The notes: a model not told the origin generated them from the letters alone. DNA of 64,000 nt from CAVQMB01 sp963713445 (GCA_963713445.1 CAVQMB010000017.1:62001-126000), one strand, 5' to 3'; shown: positions 29,985 to 39,284, counted from the stretch's first letter. A program made the numbers and translations.

Positions 29985-31365
29985 CGGCGTGCGCAGATAA
30001 CGTCTTCAGTGGTTGTATGCCTGCCTGCAGCTGGGCCGTGAGGTCGGCACTGTTCAGTGCCTGGCGCAGCTTGCTGATCAGATCGACAGCGTCGCCGGGA
30101 TTGAACAGCAAACCGTTGCTGCCGTGCCGGACAAAATCGGGGATACCGCCGATGTGGGCACCCAGCACCGGCACTTTGAAGGCGAGCAGCTCGAATACGA
30201 CCTGCGGGGCATTATCCCACCAGATCGGCGGAACCACTCCGAGGTGCTTTCCGGCCAGCAGCGCCGGCAATTCCTCGTGACGATAGCCATCCCGCACTTG
30301 CAGCCCCGCGAGTCGGGCGTGCAGTGGTGCAATTTGGGTGTCAAGCGCACCGATTCCGCGGGCATAGAGATGCAGCCGCAGCCGGCGGAGCTCGCTGTCG
30401 GCCATGCTGTTGAGCGCAGACAGCAACACCGGCAAACCCTTGTGCTGGTCGGCGCTGCCCAGAAAAACCAGCTCCAGCGGTTCAGCCGAATTGCTGCGCG
30501 TAGCTGCCGGCCGCGCCAGCCGAGGCCCTTGTTCGGCCACCGCGGTGCCGATATGGTTGACCACGACGCGCGCAGGGTCCAGCCCGAGCTCACAGTAGAC
30601 GGATTTGACCCAGCTGGATACCGCCAGCAGCCTATGACAATGCCCTAGCGCCTCCAGCATGCCGTCGCGGCGCTGCCGATAGGCCGCGGCCGGGGCGGCA
30701 CCAGGCAACGGCCCCGGGCCGCTATCGGCGGTTTGGCGCCGTACCGCGCGGCGCCGCGCACGGCGTGCGAGCAGGGCGCTCCCGGGACGCTGCCGCAGAT
30801 AGAACAGGACCCGGCGCCGGAGCCGCTCGTGCGCCGGACCGGGCGGTATCGGACGCAGGCAGTCGCGGCAGCGGTTGCCGTCGGCGAAGTCGGTGCAGGG
30901 CTGGCGATTGCGGTAGAGCAGATTGATCTGATTGCATATCGGGTGATAGTTGTGCAGCGAGTACAGCACTCGGGCGTCGCTGGTGACAGCCCGCTCGATG
31001 CACCGTGCCGCCCAGCCCTCGATGTTGTGAAAATGCACGATGTCCGGCGCGATATGCTGCAGACGCTGCTGGAACAGACTAAGGCTGCGGTCATCGTCCA
31101 GATCCTGCAATGGATGCCGAAAGTTGAAGAATCCCGGTGCCAGCAGTGGCCCGTTGATCAGCTCATGACACTGGATTCCATCGCTGATGCGTTGTTGCCA
31201 GTGTGGACGCAGCCGCAGATCGTAACTGTAGCCGGCATTGATCGCATGCAGTTCGTGGCCACGTGCAGCCAGCTGTCGGGCCATGGCCTGGACATAGCCG
31301 CCGACCCCGCTGCCGGCCTCGCTGCCACGCCAGAGTGGCGCCCAGTTGACGTAAAGGATTTTCAT
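29947..31365 (-). CDS. Family 4 glycosyltransferase
   Basis: 472 residues, starting MKILYVNWAPLWRGSEAGSGVGGYVQAMARQLA, the donor-side glycine-rich loop of GT4 enzymes. The C-terminal half has LELVFLGSADQHKGLPVLLSALN, then VVPPIWWDNAPQVVFELLAFKVPVLGAHIGGIPDFV, the E-x7-E-type nucleotide-sugar site. A cysteine-bearing insert (residues about 165-190: C..C..C pattern in DFADGNRCRDCLRP) is seen in a subgroup of these enzymes. ATG 31365 overlaps the preceding stop as ATGA, which decides the start over the upstream codon at 31407. Acceptor unknown. Confidence 0.83.
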   Translation of the reverse strand: MKILYVNWAPLWRGSEAGSGVGGYVQAMARQLAARGHELHAINAGYSYDLRLRPHWQQRISDGIQCHELINGPLLAPGFFNFRHPLQDLDDDRSLSLFQQRLQHIAPDIVHFHNIEGWAARCIERAVTSDARVLYSLHNYHPICNQINLLYRNRQPCTDFADGNRCRDCLRPIPPGPAHERLRRRVLFYLRQRPGSALLARRARRRAVRRQTADSGPGPLPGAAPAAAYRQRRDGMLEALGHCHRLLAVSSWVKSVYCELGLDPARVVVNHIGTAVAEQGPRLARPAATRSNSAEPLELVFLGSADQHKGLPVLLSALNSMADSELRRLRLHLYARGIGALDTQIAPLHARLAGLQVRDGYRHEELPALLAGKHLGVVPPIWWDNAPQVVFELLAFKVPVLGAHIGGIPDFVRHGSNGLLFNPGDAVDLISKLRQALNSADLTAQLQAGIQPLKTLSAHADELETFYRGTAL

Positions 31366-32252
31366 ATACGCCCGGTGAGCCGATGCCAGAGACTGTTCTG
31401 ACGCCACAATGGCATGAATTCACGCCACAGCTCGGCCGGCAGTGGCTGGTGCGGTAGCGGCTGCCGCAGACCTTCGCGCAGGCCGCTTAACCAGGCCCGC
31501 AGCTGGCACAGCCGGACGGCCTGAAACAGGCCGATGGCGGCGCGCGAGGCAATCAGATAAGTAGCCTGTGGATAACGCGCGTAGCGGCGCAGCAGCCAAA
31601 GCGTATTGCGCGTTGGGAAATACACCCGGCGCCAGTTGGCACGGCCTTGGCCGGCGGTGCGGTGAGTGACCCGGCACGCTGGCTCATAGTGGATGCGAAA
31701 GCCCGCCAGCCGCACCCGGATCGCCACATCCAGCTCGTTCTGGTAAAGAAAGAATTCAGCAGGATACCAGCCGATGCGTCTAAACAGGTCGCGGCGAATG
31801 GCGAATCCGCAACCCACGAAAGCCATGCTGGGACCGGATTGGTCGAGCCGTGGCAGGTGCCAGCTCCAGACCCGTTGGCCGTAGCGGTCATCGATCCGGC
31901 AGGCGATGGCGCCGAGCCCGGGGTCGGCATCGAGCAGTGCGATCAGCCGGGTCAGAGTGGCGCTATCGGCGGGAGTCGAATCGTCATCCAGCACCAGAAT
32001 GTAATCCCCGCGGGCCCGTTCGAAACCATCGTTATAGCCGGCGATACCTCCATTGCCGGGGCGTAGCAGCGGTAGTAAAAAATCGTTTTGGGCTTCGAGC
32101 CACGCTGCACTACCGTCGCTCGAGCCGTTGTCAACGGCGATCACCTCGCAGTCGTTGCGCCCGACCAGCAGTTGACGGAGTTGGGTGACACTGTGCTGCG
32201 TTTCAGCCAGCCGGTTGAAGTTCAGAGTGACGATGCTGAGGCGAATGGTCAT
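31362..32252 (-). CDS. Family 2 glycosyltransferase (rhamnosyl/galactofuranosyl type)
   Basis: 296 residues. RLSIVTLNFNRLAETQHSV, VIAVDNGSSDGSAAWL and GGIAGYNDGFERARGDYILVLDDDSTP are the GT-A core with DDD metal motif, and CGFAIRRDLFRRIGWYPAEFFLYQNELDVAIRV is the acceptor-side signature of the WbbL/GlfT-like branch. ATG 32252 overlaps the glf stop as ATGA. Directly following UDP-galactopyranose mutase, it is a plausible galactofuranosyltransferase, but that is an inference from position. Confidence 0.83.
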   Translation of the reverse strand: MTIRLSIVTLNFNRLAETQHSVTQLRQLLVGRNDCEVIAVDNGSSDGSAAWLEAQNDFLLPLLRPGNGGIAGYNDGFERARGDYILVLDDDSTPADSATLTRLIALLDADPGLGAIACRIDDRYGQRVWSWHLPRLDQSGPSMAFVGCGFAIRRDLFRRIGWYPAEFFLYQNELDVAIRVRLAGFRIHYEPACRVTHRTAGQGRANWRRVYFPTRNTLWLLRRYARYPQATYLIASRAAIGLFQAVRLCQLRAWLSGLREGLRQPLPHQPLPAELWREFMPLWRQNSLWHRLTGRI

Positions 32253-33367
32253 GATGTTTCGTCGACACCGCATTTTGCTAGTGCGGCGGCCACGACCTGA
32301 TCCATGTTGTAGTAGCGGTACGTTGCCAGTCGCCCGAGAAACAGCACGTCGGCCTGGGCGTCGGCCAGCGCCTGGTAGCGCTTGTATAGAGCTTCGCAGT
32401 CAGGATGGGGAATCGGGTAATAGGGCTCCCCAGCGGCCAGCGGATATTCGGTTACGATTGATGTGCCCGGGTGTTGCTGACCACTCAGGTGCTTGAATTC
32501 GCTGGTCCGGGTATAGGGCCTGTCGTCGGGGAAGTTGACAGTTCCGGTCGGTTGATAACGTTCACATCGGGGCAGATGACGGTGTTCAAAGTGCAGGCTG
32601 CGGTAGGGAAGCGGTCCGTAGCAGTCGTCGAACCACGCATCGATCGGGCCGCTGTAGATGATGCGCCGCGTTTTGATGCGATGGCGCTCGGTAAAGAAGT
32701 CAACCCCGGTACGCACGACGATGTTTGGGTGATTGAGCAGGCGGGCAAACAGCGTTGCGTAACCGGCTGCCGGCATGGCCTGGTGGCGATCCTGGAAGTA
32801 ACGGTCATCGTGGCTGATGCTAACCGGCACCCGCGCGGTCACCGACGGCGCCAGTTGTTCCGGTGTCAACCCCCACATCTTGCGGGTGTAACCCAGGAAG
32901 ACCTTCTCATAGACAAAAGCCGCCAGTTCCTGGAGTGCGGGATCGGCATGCCGGCGGAGCTTGAGGATCGGTACCCGGGTGTTGTAGCCGAATTCGCCAA
33001 TCAGACGACGTTCCAGCCGCCTCGCAGTAGTGGTCGGAAACAAGGCCTGGAGAGAATTGAGATTAAATGGCACCGGTACCCGCTGGCCATCGATCTCTGC
33101 CAGCACCTTGTGCTGGTAGGGCCGCCACTGGGTGAAGCGCGAGAGATAGCGCCATACTCGTTCCGAGTTGGTGTGAAAGATGTGCGGGCCGTAGCGGTGC
33201 ACCCGCACGCCGTCGCCGTCCAGATGATCGTAGGCGTTGCCACCGACATGGTCGCGTCGCTCCAAGACCACAACCCTTTGGCCGGCGCTGGCGAGTCGTT
33301 CGGCACTGACGGCACCGCTAAAACCGGCACCGACGATCAGGCAATCACAGCTGGTCAAGAGATCCAT
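32249..33367 (-). CDS. glf: UDP-galactopyranose mutase
   Basis: 372 residues. FAD-binding start CLIVGAGFSGAVSAERLASAGQRVVVLERRDHVGGNAYD, then HRYGPHIFHTNSERVW, VPVPFNLNSLQALFP and TRKMWGLTPEQL, and the C-terminal LGRLATYRYYNMDQVV. The flavoenzyme interconverts UDP-galactopyranose and UDP-galactofuranose, so galactofuranose should be present in the surface glycan. First gene of the glycan run, with three glycosyltransferases following at ATGA-type or longer overlaps. Length and motifs are normal. Confidence 0.94.
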   Translation of the reverse strand: MDLLTSCDCLIVGAGFSGAVSAERLASAGQRVVVLERRDHVGGNAYDHLDGDGVRVHRYGPHIFHTNSERVWRYLSRFTQWRPYQHKVLAEIDGQRVPVPFNLNSLQALFPTTTARRLERRLIGEFGYNTRVPILKLRRHADPALQELAAFVYEKVFLGYTRKMWGLTPEQLAPSVTARVPVSISHDDRYFQDRHQAMPAAGYATLFARLLNHPNIVVRTGVDFFTERHRIKTRRIIYSGPIDAWFDDCYGPLPYRSLHFEHRHLPRCERYQPTGTVNFPDDRPYTRTSEFKHLSGQQHPGTSIVTEYPLAAGEPYYPIPHPDCEALYKRYQALADAQADVLFLGRLATYRYYNMDQVVAAALAKCGVDETS

Positions 33368-34211
33368 CCAAAGTCACGTTGGCGACGGCGTATGATAATC
33401 GATCGCGGTGAACCGTGGCTGAAACCTGACATAGAAGTCGGACGCTCTTCATGGCAGTGACGCGGGTCTGTGCCGGTCTGGAAGCAAAGACGGCTCTGCT
33501 GACCGATCTGCCCAGCAGTGAGGCGGGGTATCTGCGGATTGGCGCGACCGTGGCTGCCGCCTGGAACGACCATGCGCCACGAGTGTTCCGCGATGACTGA
33601 GTCAGATCTGGAAGGACGAAGTAGGGGTTGATCAGGCGGCAGCGAAACGCCACGTGGCGCCTCGAGCCATTGTAGCTGTGGTGTATGATGGTGGTGTGCT
33701 TGCAACAACCGGGAGGTTCAAGCCATGCCGCGACGTGATTCGGGCGTTAGCCGCTTGGATGGTTTGTTGGTAAGAGATTGTCATGGCTGCGAGGTGACGC
33801 GGACCGGGCAGGGTGCAAACCCGGCCGAGTAATCTGATGCGCGGGAGCAGGGCGTATCGTGCCCATTCTGCCGAACCTAACGGCGGGAGTTTTGCCGGCA
33901 TGATGGCGGTTGCGGCGGTCAACGAACCCTTTAATCCTCCTGACCGTGCAGTCGGCTATCAAGCCGGCGAACTGCGCGGGGCTATAAGCATCAGAGAGCC
34001 GATGGATTAGTCTGCACCAGACCGTGCGCCGGGCCTTCGGGGCTTCGAACGTTCGGTTGTGGCCAGGTCGGTCGCTGTCTGCTGCGCGTCCGGTGGTGTG
34101 GAAGGGGCTGCGGACCGGCGTGCTAAGATCTTTGCAAATTGCTCAGGCAGGGCGAAACACGGCACCGGATTGCGAGTCTGATGAGTGATTATCGTGTGGA
34201 TTAACACAGCC
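33368..34211. other. Gene-poor stretch between glf and bepA
   Basis: About 840 bp with no recognisable gene. Possible tiny ORFs on the plus strand are at 33451-33600 (49 codons, weak start), 33725-33832 (see separate entry) and 33839-34010. Minus-strand frames also exist but look like composition artefacts. I see no tRNA, transposase, or repeat. The stretch should carry the promoters of glf (minus) and bepA (plus). Confidence 0.5.
33725..33832 (+). CDS. Possible 35-residue small protein
   Basis: ATG with a strong GGGAGG eight bases upstream encodes MPRRDSGVSRLDGLLVRD followed by CHGC and a polar tail, then TAA. The Shine-Dalgarno is better than those of many genes nearby, and the CxxC-like CHGC is notable, but I know no family and 35 codons can occur by chance. 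Listed as a candidate only. Confidence 0.3.
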   Translation: MPRRDSGVSRLDGLLVRDCHGCEVTRTGQGANPAE

Positions 34212-35663
34212 ATGTTTCAACGTGCCGCCATCATCGTACTGAGTCTTGTCGCACTGCTGGTAAGCAGTTCAGTGTCAGCGCAGAACCTTAGCCTACGGCT
34301 GCCGGACTTCGGTGACCCGTCGTCGCAGTATCTGAGCGACCATAAAGCGCGCCAGCTCGGTGCCAAGGCTGTGCGGCGGCTGCGCGATCAGAATGCCGTC
34401 ATCAACGACGTGCAACTGCAGGAATACCTCAACTCGGTGGGGCAGCGGATCGCGTCGAATGCCGGCGATGGCCAGCCCTACACGTTTTTCTGGGTCGATG
34501 ATTCGGCTATCAATGCCTTTGCGATGCCTGGTAGCTTCATCGGCGTCAATACCGGCCTGTTGGAAGCCACGCGCAACGAGAGCGAGCTGGCTGGTGTGTT
34601 GGCCCATGAAATAGCCCATGTCGCCCAGCACCACATTCAGCGGGCTTATGCCGAAGCACACGAGATGATGTTGCCGATGGCGGCGGCTGCAATCGCCTCG
34701 GCGGTGCTTGCAGCCGCCAGTAACAGCAACAGTCAGGCCGGCGAAGCAGCCCTGATGGGCACTCTGGCGGCTGGTGCGCAGCACCAGATTACGTTCACCC
34801 GCAGCAACGAGCAGGAGGCAGACCGAGTTGGCTTCCGTTTGCTGTCGCGATCCGGATACGATCCAGACGGTATGGCGAGCTTCTTCAAATATCTGGAACA
34901 GCATTCGCAGGAATTGCCGGGTGTACCCGCTTTCCTGCGTACTCACCCGCTGCCGGTGGCGCGGCTGGCCGACATTGAAAACCGGTTGGGGCTTGGTCCG
35001 CATAAGCGCAGACCCAGCAGCGAAGGGTATTTTTTCGCGAAAGTTCGCGCACAGGTGCTGACCACGCCCAATACCACGGCCCTGATCCATCATTTTCAGC
35101 AACTGTTGGCTACCGGTGATTATCAGAACGAGGAAGCTGAGCATTATGGCTATGTGATGGCATTACGGCGTGCTGGTCACTACAACAAGGCGGCCGCCCA
35201 GCTGGTGCCTTTACTGCGCACCGATCCCGACAATCTGGCACTGCGGATCGAACAGGCGGAGATTGCGCTGTCGGCCGGCCAAACAGGCCGGGCCTGGGCA
35301 CTGTTCAGGCAGGCCGGCAAGCTGTATCCGGATGATTTTACCCTGGCGATGAGCTATGGCCGGGCCCTGGCCGCGCAGGGCAATCCGAAGCAGGCGCTCC
35401 GACTACTGCAGCCTTATCTTCCGCGCCGGCCTCGCGATGCGAGTCTGTTCAAGCTCTACGCCCAGGCGGCACAACGTGCCGGTAAACCGCTGCTCACCCA
35501 TGCTGCTCTGGCCGAAGTGAGCTATATCAACGGTAATATCGATCAAGCGATAAAACAGGCCAAGCTGGGCTTGCGTAATTCCGGGGCGAATTCGTTTGAA
35601 AGGGCCCGATTGCAGGCACGTTTGCGGCAGTGGCAGGAACAGAAGAAGGCGAGCGGGAGCTGA
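34212..35663 (+). CDS. bepA: Beta-barrel assembly-enhancing protease BepA (M48 peptidase with TPR)
   Basis: 483 residues. Signal peptide AAIIVLSLVALLVSSSVSAQ, then an M48 metalloprotease domain with the zinc motif LAHEIAHVAQHHIQ (HExxH) and the third ligand glutamate in SNEQEADRVGFRLL. After the peptidase domain, TPR-like helical repeats from about residue 300 (ALRRAGHYNKAAAQLVPLL, ALSAGQTGRAWALFRQAG). In E. coli BepA chaperones or degrades stalled outer-membrane proteins such as LptD in the periplasm. ATG 34212 starts the signal peptide; GTG 34185 would add nine residues. Length matches the family. Confidence 0.92.
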   Translation: MFQRAAIIVLSLVALLVSSSVSAQNLSLRLPDFGDPSSQYLSDHKARQLGAKAVRRLRDQNAVINDVQLQEYLNSVGQRIASNAGDGQPYTFFWVDDSAINAFAMPGSFIGVNTGLLEATRNESELAGVLAHEIAHVAQHHIQRAYAEAHEMMLPMAAAAIASAVLAAASNSNSQAGEAALMGTLAAGAQHQITFTRSNEQEADRVGFRLLSRSGYDPDGMASFFKYLEQHSQELPGVPAFLRTHPLPVARLADIENRLGLGPHKRRPSSEGYFFAKVRAQVLTTPNTTALIHHFQQLLATGDYQNEEAEHYGYVMALRRAGHYNKAAAQLVPLLRTDPDNLALRIEQAEIALSAGQTGRAWALFRQAGKLYPDDFTLAMSYGRALAAQGNPKQALRLLQPYLPRRPRDASLFKLYAQAAQRAGKPLLTHAALAEVSYINGNIDQAIKQAKLGLRNSGANSFERARLQARLRQWQEQKKASGS

Positions 35664-35716
35664 CACGGCCCAGTGGAAATACCGGGCTGTTCTGCGCAAG
35701 CAGCGGGCTCTCGGGC

Positions 35717-36208
35717 TCAGTCCTCGCCGGTGGGTTTGTCCGGCCGGTCTGCGTCCGGCTCATCCTTGCGGTACTGCGCGTAGATCCGCTCGTTGAGCTG
35801 TTGCCATATCGACAGGTTACGCTCGGCCAGTTCCGAAATGAGCGTTAGCGGGTTCTTGCCCATGAAATTGTTCATCTGTTCACGGACCAGATGCTGCTGC
35901 TCGACGAAGGATTGCAGGCTTTTCTCCAGGTAAGTGCCCATCATGCCCTGGAGCGTATCGCCATAGAACCGAATGATATGGGCCAGCACCTCTGTGGTGA
36001 AAATAGGGCTGCCCTGTTCTTCTTCCTCGCTGATGATCTGAAGCAAAATACTGCGGGTTATGTCGTCCTTGGTCTTGGCGTCGATGACCCGGAATTTCTC
36101 ATAGTCCAGAACCAGCCGCTTGACATCCTCAAGCGTGATGTAGCTGCTTATGGCCGTATCGTACAGGCGGCGGTTCGGGTACTTCTTAATGAGCCGAGAT
36201 TCGCTCAT
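35717..36208 (-). CDS. phaR: Polyhydroxyalkanoate synthesis regulator PhaR
   Basis: 163 residues with the N-terminal DNA-binding domain RLIKKYPNRRLYDTAISSYITLEDVKRLV and the PHB-accumulation domain (ITRSILLQIISEEEEQGSPIFTTEVLAHIIRFYGDTLQGMMG..LEKSL). It represses phasin genes and is titrated by nascent PHA granules. It lies 68 bp downstream of phaB on the same strand and is convergent with bepA. A phasin gene is at 51.5 kb, a likely target. Confidence 0.93.
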   Translation of the reverse strand: MSESRLIKKYPNRRLYDTAISSYITLEDVKRLVLDYEKFRVIDAKTKDDITRSILLQIISEEEEQGSPIFTTEVLAHIIRFYGDTLQGMMGTYLEKSLQSFVEQQHLVREQMNNFMGKNPLTLISELAERNLSIWQQLNERIYAQYRKDEPDADRPDKPTGED

Positions 36209-36276
36209 GCGCAGTCAGGCAGGAATTGGGGAAAACCGTGATTAAATCCGATTTGGCGCTCAGTGTCGAGTTTATG

Positions 36277-37020
36277 TCAATGCATGTATAGACCGCCGTT
36301 GACATAGAAGTCGGCGCCCGTAATGTAGCTTGAAGCGTCAGCGGTGAGAAATGCCGCTACCCGCGCAATTTCCTCCGGTTTGCCGAGTCGGCCAACCGGA
36401 ACCTGTGCGACGATGCTGTCACGCACCGACTGGTCCATCGCCATCACCATTTCGGTGGCAACGTAACCGGGCGAGATGGTGTTCACGGTGACCCCTTTGC
36501 GAGCGCCTTCCTGGGCCAGAGCCATGGTTAGTCCGTGAATGCCCGCCTTGGCGGCGGAGTAGTTGGCCTGACCGAACTGGCCTTTCTGCCCGTTGACTGA
36601 GGATATATTGACTATCCGACCCCAGCCGTTTGAAAGCATGGTTGCGAACACCTGCTTGGTCATGTTGAAAGCACCAGTGAGATTGGTGTTGATGACCTCG
36701 TCCCACATCCGCTTTTCCATTTTTTTCAGGGTGGAATCCCGCGTGATGCCAGCGCTGTTGATCAGGATGTCGATCCCGCCGAGATCCTTTTCCACTTGCT
36801 CGGTGAGTAAGCGGCAGGTTTCGAAATCGGTGACATCGACTGGATAGACAGCGATGTCGAAACCTTCCGCCTTGCGTTCTTCCCGCCAACTCATGGCTTT
36901 CATTTCTTCGGCTGGATAGTAGGCCGCGACTACTGTGCGCCCCTGATGCGACAGGTCGCGGCACATCGCTGTGCCAAGGCCACCAATGCCGCCGGTCACC
37001 ACCGCCACGCGTTTGTTCAT
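36277..37020 (-). CDS. phaB: Acetoacetyl-CoA reductase PhaB
   Basis: 247-residue SDR enzyme. NAD(P) loop VTGGIGGLGTAMCRDL, NSAGITRDSTLKKM, and the catalytic Ser-Tyr-Lys set in NISSVNGQKGQFGQANYSAAKAG. It reduces acetoacetyl-CoA to 3-hydroxybutyryl-CoA, the monomer for PHB synthase. GGAGA eight bases before the ATG. Upstream of phaR; PhaA and PhaC are not in the window. Confidence 0.92.
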   Translation of the reverse strand: MNKRVAVVTGGIGGLGTAMCRDLSHQGRTVVAAYYPAEEMKAMSWREERKAEGFDIAVYPVDVTDFETCRLLTEQVEKDLGGIDILINSAGITRDSTLKKMEKRMWDEVINTNLTGAFNMTKQVFATMLSNGWGRIVNISSVNGQKGQFGQANYSAAKAGIHGLTMALAQEGARKGVTVNTISPGYVATEMVMAMDQSVRDSIVAQVPVGRLGKPEEIARVAAFLTADASSYITGADFYVNGGLYMH

Positions 37021-37179
37021 CGTTCAGTTCTCCGTTTTTAGCAGGTGCACAACGATTTTGCTATATGAGGGATACTGAATACTGCCGGCTGCACTGTCAA
37101 CCCAATTTTGCACCTGCAGCATTCAGATTGCTGCAGCGCAATGTGCAGGCCGCAAAATGCTGTACTCCGGAAAGCTTGC

Positions 37180-37222
37180 TTGATGGAACTATCCATGCTT
37201 ATATAGCACTAAACTTGTACTA
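37180..37222 (+). promoter_or_regulatory. Probable suf promoter with overlapping operator
   Basis: TTGATG (37180-37185), 16 bp, TATAGC (37202-37207) is a plausible sigma-70 promoter. An imperfect inverted repeat TAGCAC-N7-GTACTA (37204-37222, five of six pairs) overlaps the -10 box, the expected place for autorepression by the Rrf2 regulator encoded next. Confidence 0.5.
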
Positions 37223-37250
37223 ATTGATTGGCGAGGCGCAACCGACAGCA

Positions 37251-37709
37251 ATGCTCAGGATCACTCGCGAGACGGATTACGGCATCGTGTTGATGACGGC
37301 GATGGTGCAAGCCGCTGAGCGTGCCCACAGTGCCGCGGTGTTGGCTCGTGAATGCCACCTGCCACCGCCGATGGCCAGCAAAATTCTCAAAGCACTGGCT
37401 CAAGCCGGCTTGCTGGTGTCTCAGCGTGGCGCGCACGGTGGTTACGTGTTGGCGCGTGGACCGGAGGCGATCTCGGTCGCTGACGTGATCGAGGCGCTGG
37501 AAGGGCCCATCGCGATCACCGAATGCAGCACCGACGATCCCGGATCCTGCGTCTACAAGACGCATTGTAACGTGAATGACCACTGGAACCGCATCAACCA
37601 CGTGATTCGGGGCGCGCTGGAGGGCATCAGCCTGCAGGAAATGAGCCGCCTGGCGCCGGCTCATACCGTGTCGGTAACCCCGTTCTACAGTGTGGCGCCT
37701 GCGCCCTGA
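37251..37709 (+). CDS. Rrf2-family SUF regulator
   Basis: 152 residues. N-terminal winged helix (LRITRETDYGIVLMTAMVQ, RECHLPPPMASKILKALAQAGLLVSQRGAHGGYVLA) and three cysteines CSTDDPGSC..THC that in this family ligate an Fe-S cluster. It belongs to the IscR/SUF-regulator branch that represses suf when holding a cluster. ATG 37251 gives the standard start MLRITRETDYG; a TTG at 37224 would add nine residues. First gene of a seven-gene operon, 45 bp before sufB. Confidence 0.9.
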   Translation: MLRITRETDYGIVLMTAMVQAAERAHSAAVLARECHLPPPMASKILKALAQAGLLVSQRGAHGGYVLARGPEAISVADVIEALEGPIAITECSTDDPGSCVYKTHCNVNDHWNRINHVIRGALEGISLQEMSRLAPAHTVSVTPFYSVAPAP

Positions 37710-37753
37710 AACCTGCCATCCATCGAACCGTTCGTCGATGAGGACAACGACCT

Positions 37754-39214
37754 ATGCCCGATAATGCCTCGACCCTGGAACAGCTGACCGAACGTGGCTA
37801 CCAGTTCGGCTTCGTCACCGAGGTCGAACAGGACACCGTTCCACCCGGCTTGAGTGAGGATGTCATCCGCCTGATCTCGGCCAAGAAGGACGAGCCCGAC
37901 TGGCTGCTGGAATGGCGGCTCAAGGCGTATCGAAACTGGCTGAACATGCGCCAGCCCGACTGGGCACGGCTCAATATCATGCCGATTGACTACCAGGCGA
38001 TTTCGTACTACGCGGCACCCAAGCCTAAGGATGCCGGGCCCAGGAGTCTTGACGAGGTCGATCCGGAGATCCGCAAGACCTACGAGAAGCTGGGCATTCC
38101 GCTGGCCGAACAGGAAGTCCTGGCCGGGGTGCGCGGCAACGTCGCGGTGGATGCCGTATTCGATTCGGTCTCGGTGGCGACCAGTTTCAAGAGCAAGCTG
38201 GCGGAGCAGGGGATTGTTTTCTGCTCGTTCTCGGAGGCGGTACGCGAACATCCGGAGCTGGTGCGCCAGTACCTGGGCACGGTGGTGCCGGCGGGGGATA
38301 ACTTCTTCGCTGCGTTGAACGCGGCGGTGTTCACTGACGGCTCGTTCTGCTTTATCCCCAGAGGCGTGCGTTGCCCGATGGAGCTGAGCACCTACTTCCG
38401 TATCAATGCCGCCAACACTGGCCAGTTCGAGCGCACCCTGATCGTGGCCGAAGAAGCCAGCTATGTCAGCTACCTTGAAGGCTGTACGGCACCGATGCGT
38501 GATGAGAACCAGCTGCACGCGGCGGTGGTCGAGCTGGTTGCGCTGGACGATGCGCAAATCAAATACTCGACGGTACAGAACTGGTACCCGGGTGATGAGA
38601 ACGGCAAGGGCGGGATTTACAATTTCGTTACCAAGCGTGGCCTGTGTAAGGGCCGCAACGCGAAGATTTCCTGGACCCAGGTCGAGACCGGTTCCGCCAT
38701 CACCTGGAAATACCCCAGTTGCGTGCTGCGCGGCGAAAACTCGGTAGGCGAATTCTATTCGGTGGCCATCGCCAGAGATTGGCAGCAGGCCGATACCGGC
38801 ACCAAGATGGTCCACATGGGCAAGAACACCCGTAGCACGATCATCTCTAAAGGTATTTCGGCCGGGCATGGTCAGAATGCCTACCGGGGCCTGGTCAAAG
38901 TGCTGCCAACGGCCGTGAACGCGCGCAACTACACCCAGTGCGATTCGTTGCTGATGGGCGATCAATGTGGCGCCCACACGTTTCCTTATGTCGAGGTGCA
39001 GAATCCCAGCGCCCAAGTCGAGCACGAGGCTACCACGTCAAAGGTCAGCGATGATCAGGTTTTCTATTGCCAGCAGCGCGGCATCAGTGCCGAAGACGCC
39101 GTCAATCTCATCGTCAACGGTTTTTGCAAGGAAGTGTTCAAGGAACTGCCGATGGAGTTTGCCGTCGAGGCTCAAAAACTGCTGGAACTGAAGCTCGAGG
39201 GAACAGTGGGCTGA
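37754..39214 (+). CDS. sufB: Fe-S assembly scaffold SufB
   Basis: 486 residues, full length. Landmarks are DVIRLISAKKDEPDWLLEWRLKAY, EQEVLAGVRGNVAVDAVFDSVSV, FIPRGVRCPMELSTYFRIN, and near the end QCDSLLMGDQCGAHTFPYVEVQNP. SufB forms the SufBC2D complex on which Fe-S clusters are built, accepting sulfide from SufS/SufU. GAGG lies upstream of the ATG. The order sufR-B-C-D-S-U-T is common in gammaproteobacteria that lack isc. Confidence 0.96.
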   Translation: MPDNASTLEQLTERGYQFGFVTEVEQDTVPPGLSEDVIRLISAKKDEPDWLLEWRLKAYRNWLNMRQPDWARLNIMPIDYQAISYYAAPKPKDAGPRSLDEVDPEIRKTYEKLGIPLAEQEVLAGVRGNVAVDAVFDSVSVATSFKSKLAEQGIVFCSFSEAVREHPELVRQYLGTVVPAGDNFFAALNAAVFTDGSFCFIPRGVRCPMELSTYFRINAANTGQFERTLIVAEEASYVSYLEGCTAPMRDENQLHAAVVELVALDDAQIKYSTVQNWYPGDENGKGGIYNFVTKRGLCKGRNAKISWTQVETGSAITWKYPSCVLRGENSVGEFYSVAIARDWQQADTGTKMVHMGKNTRSTIISKGISAGHGQNAYRGLVKVLPTAVNARNYTQCDSLLMGDQCGAHTFPYVEVQNPSAQVEHEATTSKVSDDQVFYCQQRGISAEDAVNLIVNGFCKEVFKELPMEFAVEAQKLLELKLEGTVG

Positions 39215-39284
39215 CGGCCGTGGTTTCGCCAGAGCCGTTTATGACGCGGTTGAATTTTCGAACAAAGCTTGAAAGCGAGTTGCG

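Noticed and set aside
33770..33860. GEMM/cyclic-di-GMP riboswitch-like string with GGGTGCAAACCC
   Set aside because: Only the short GCAAACC-type core is seen; the second conserved half (GACGCAAAGCC-like) is missing, and the site is not before a fitting gene.
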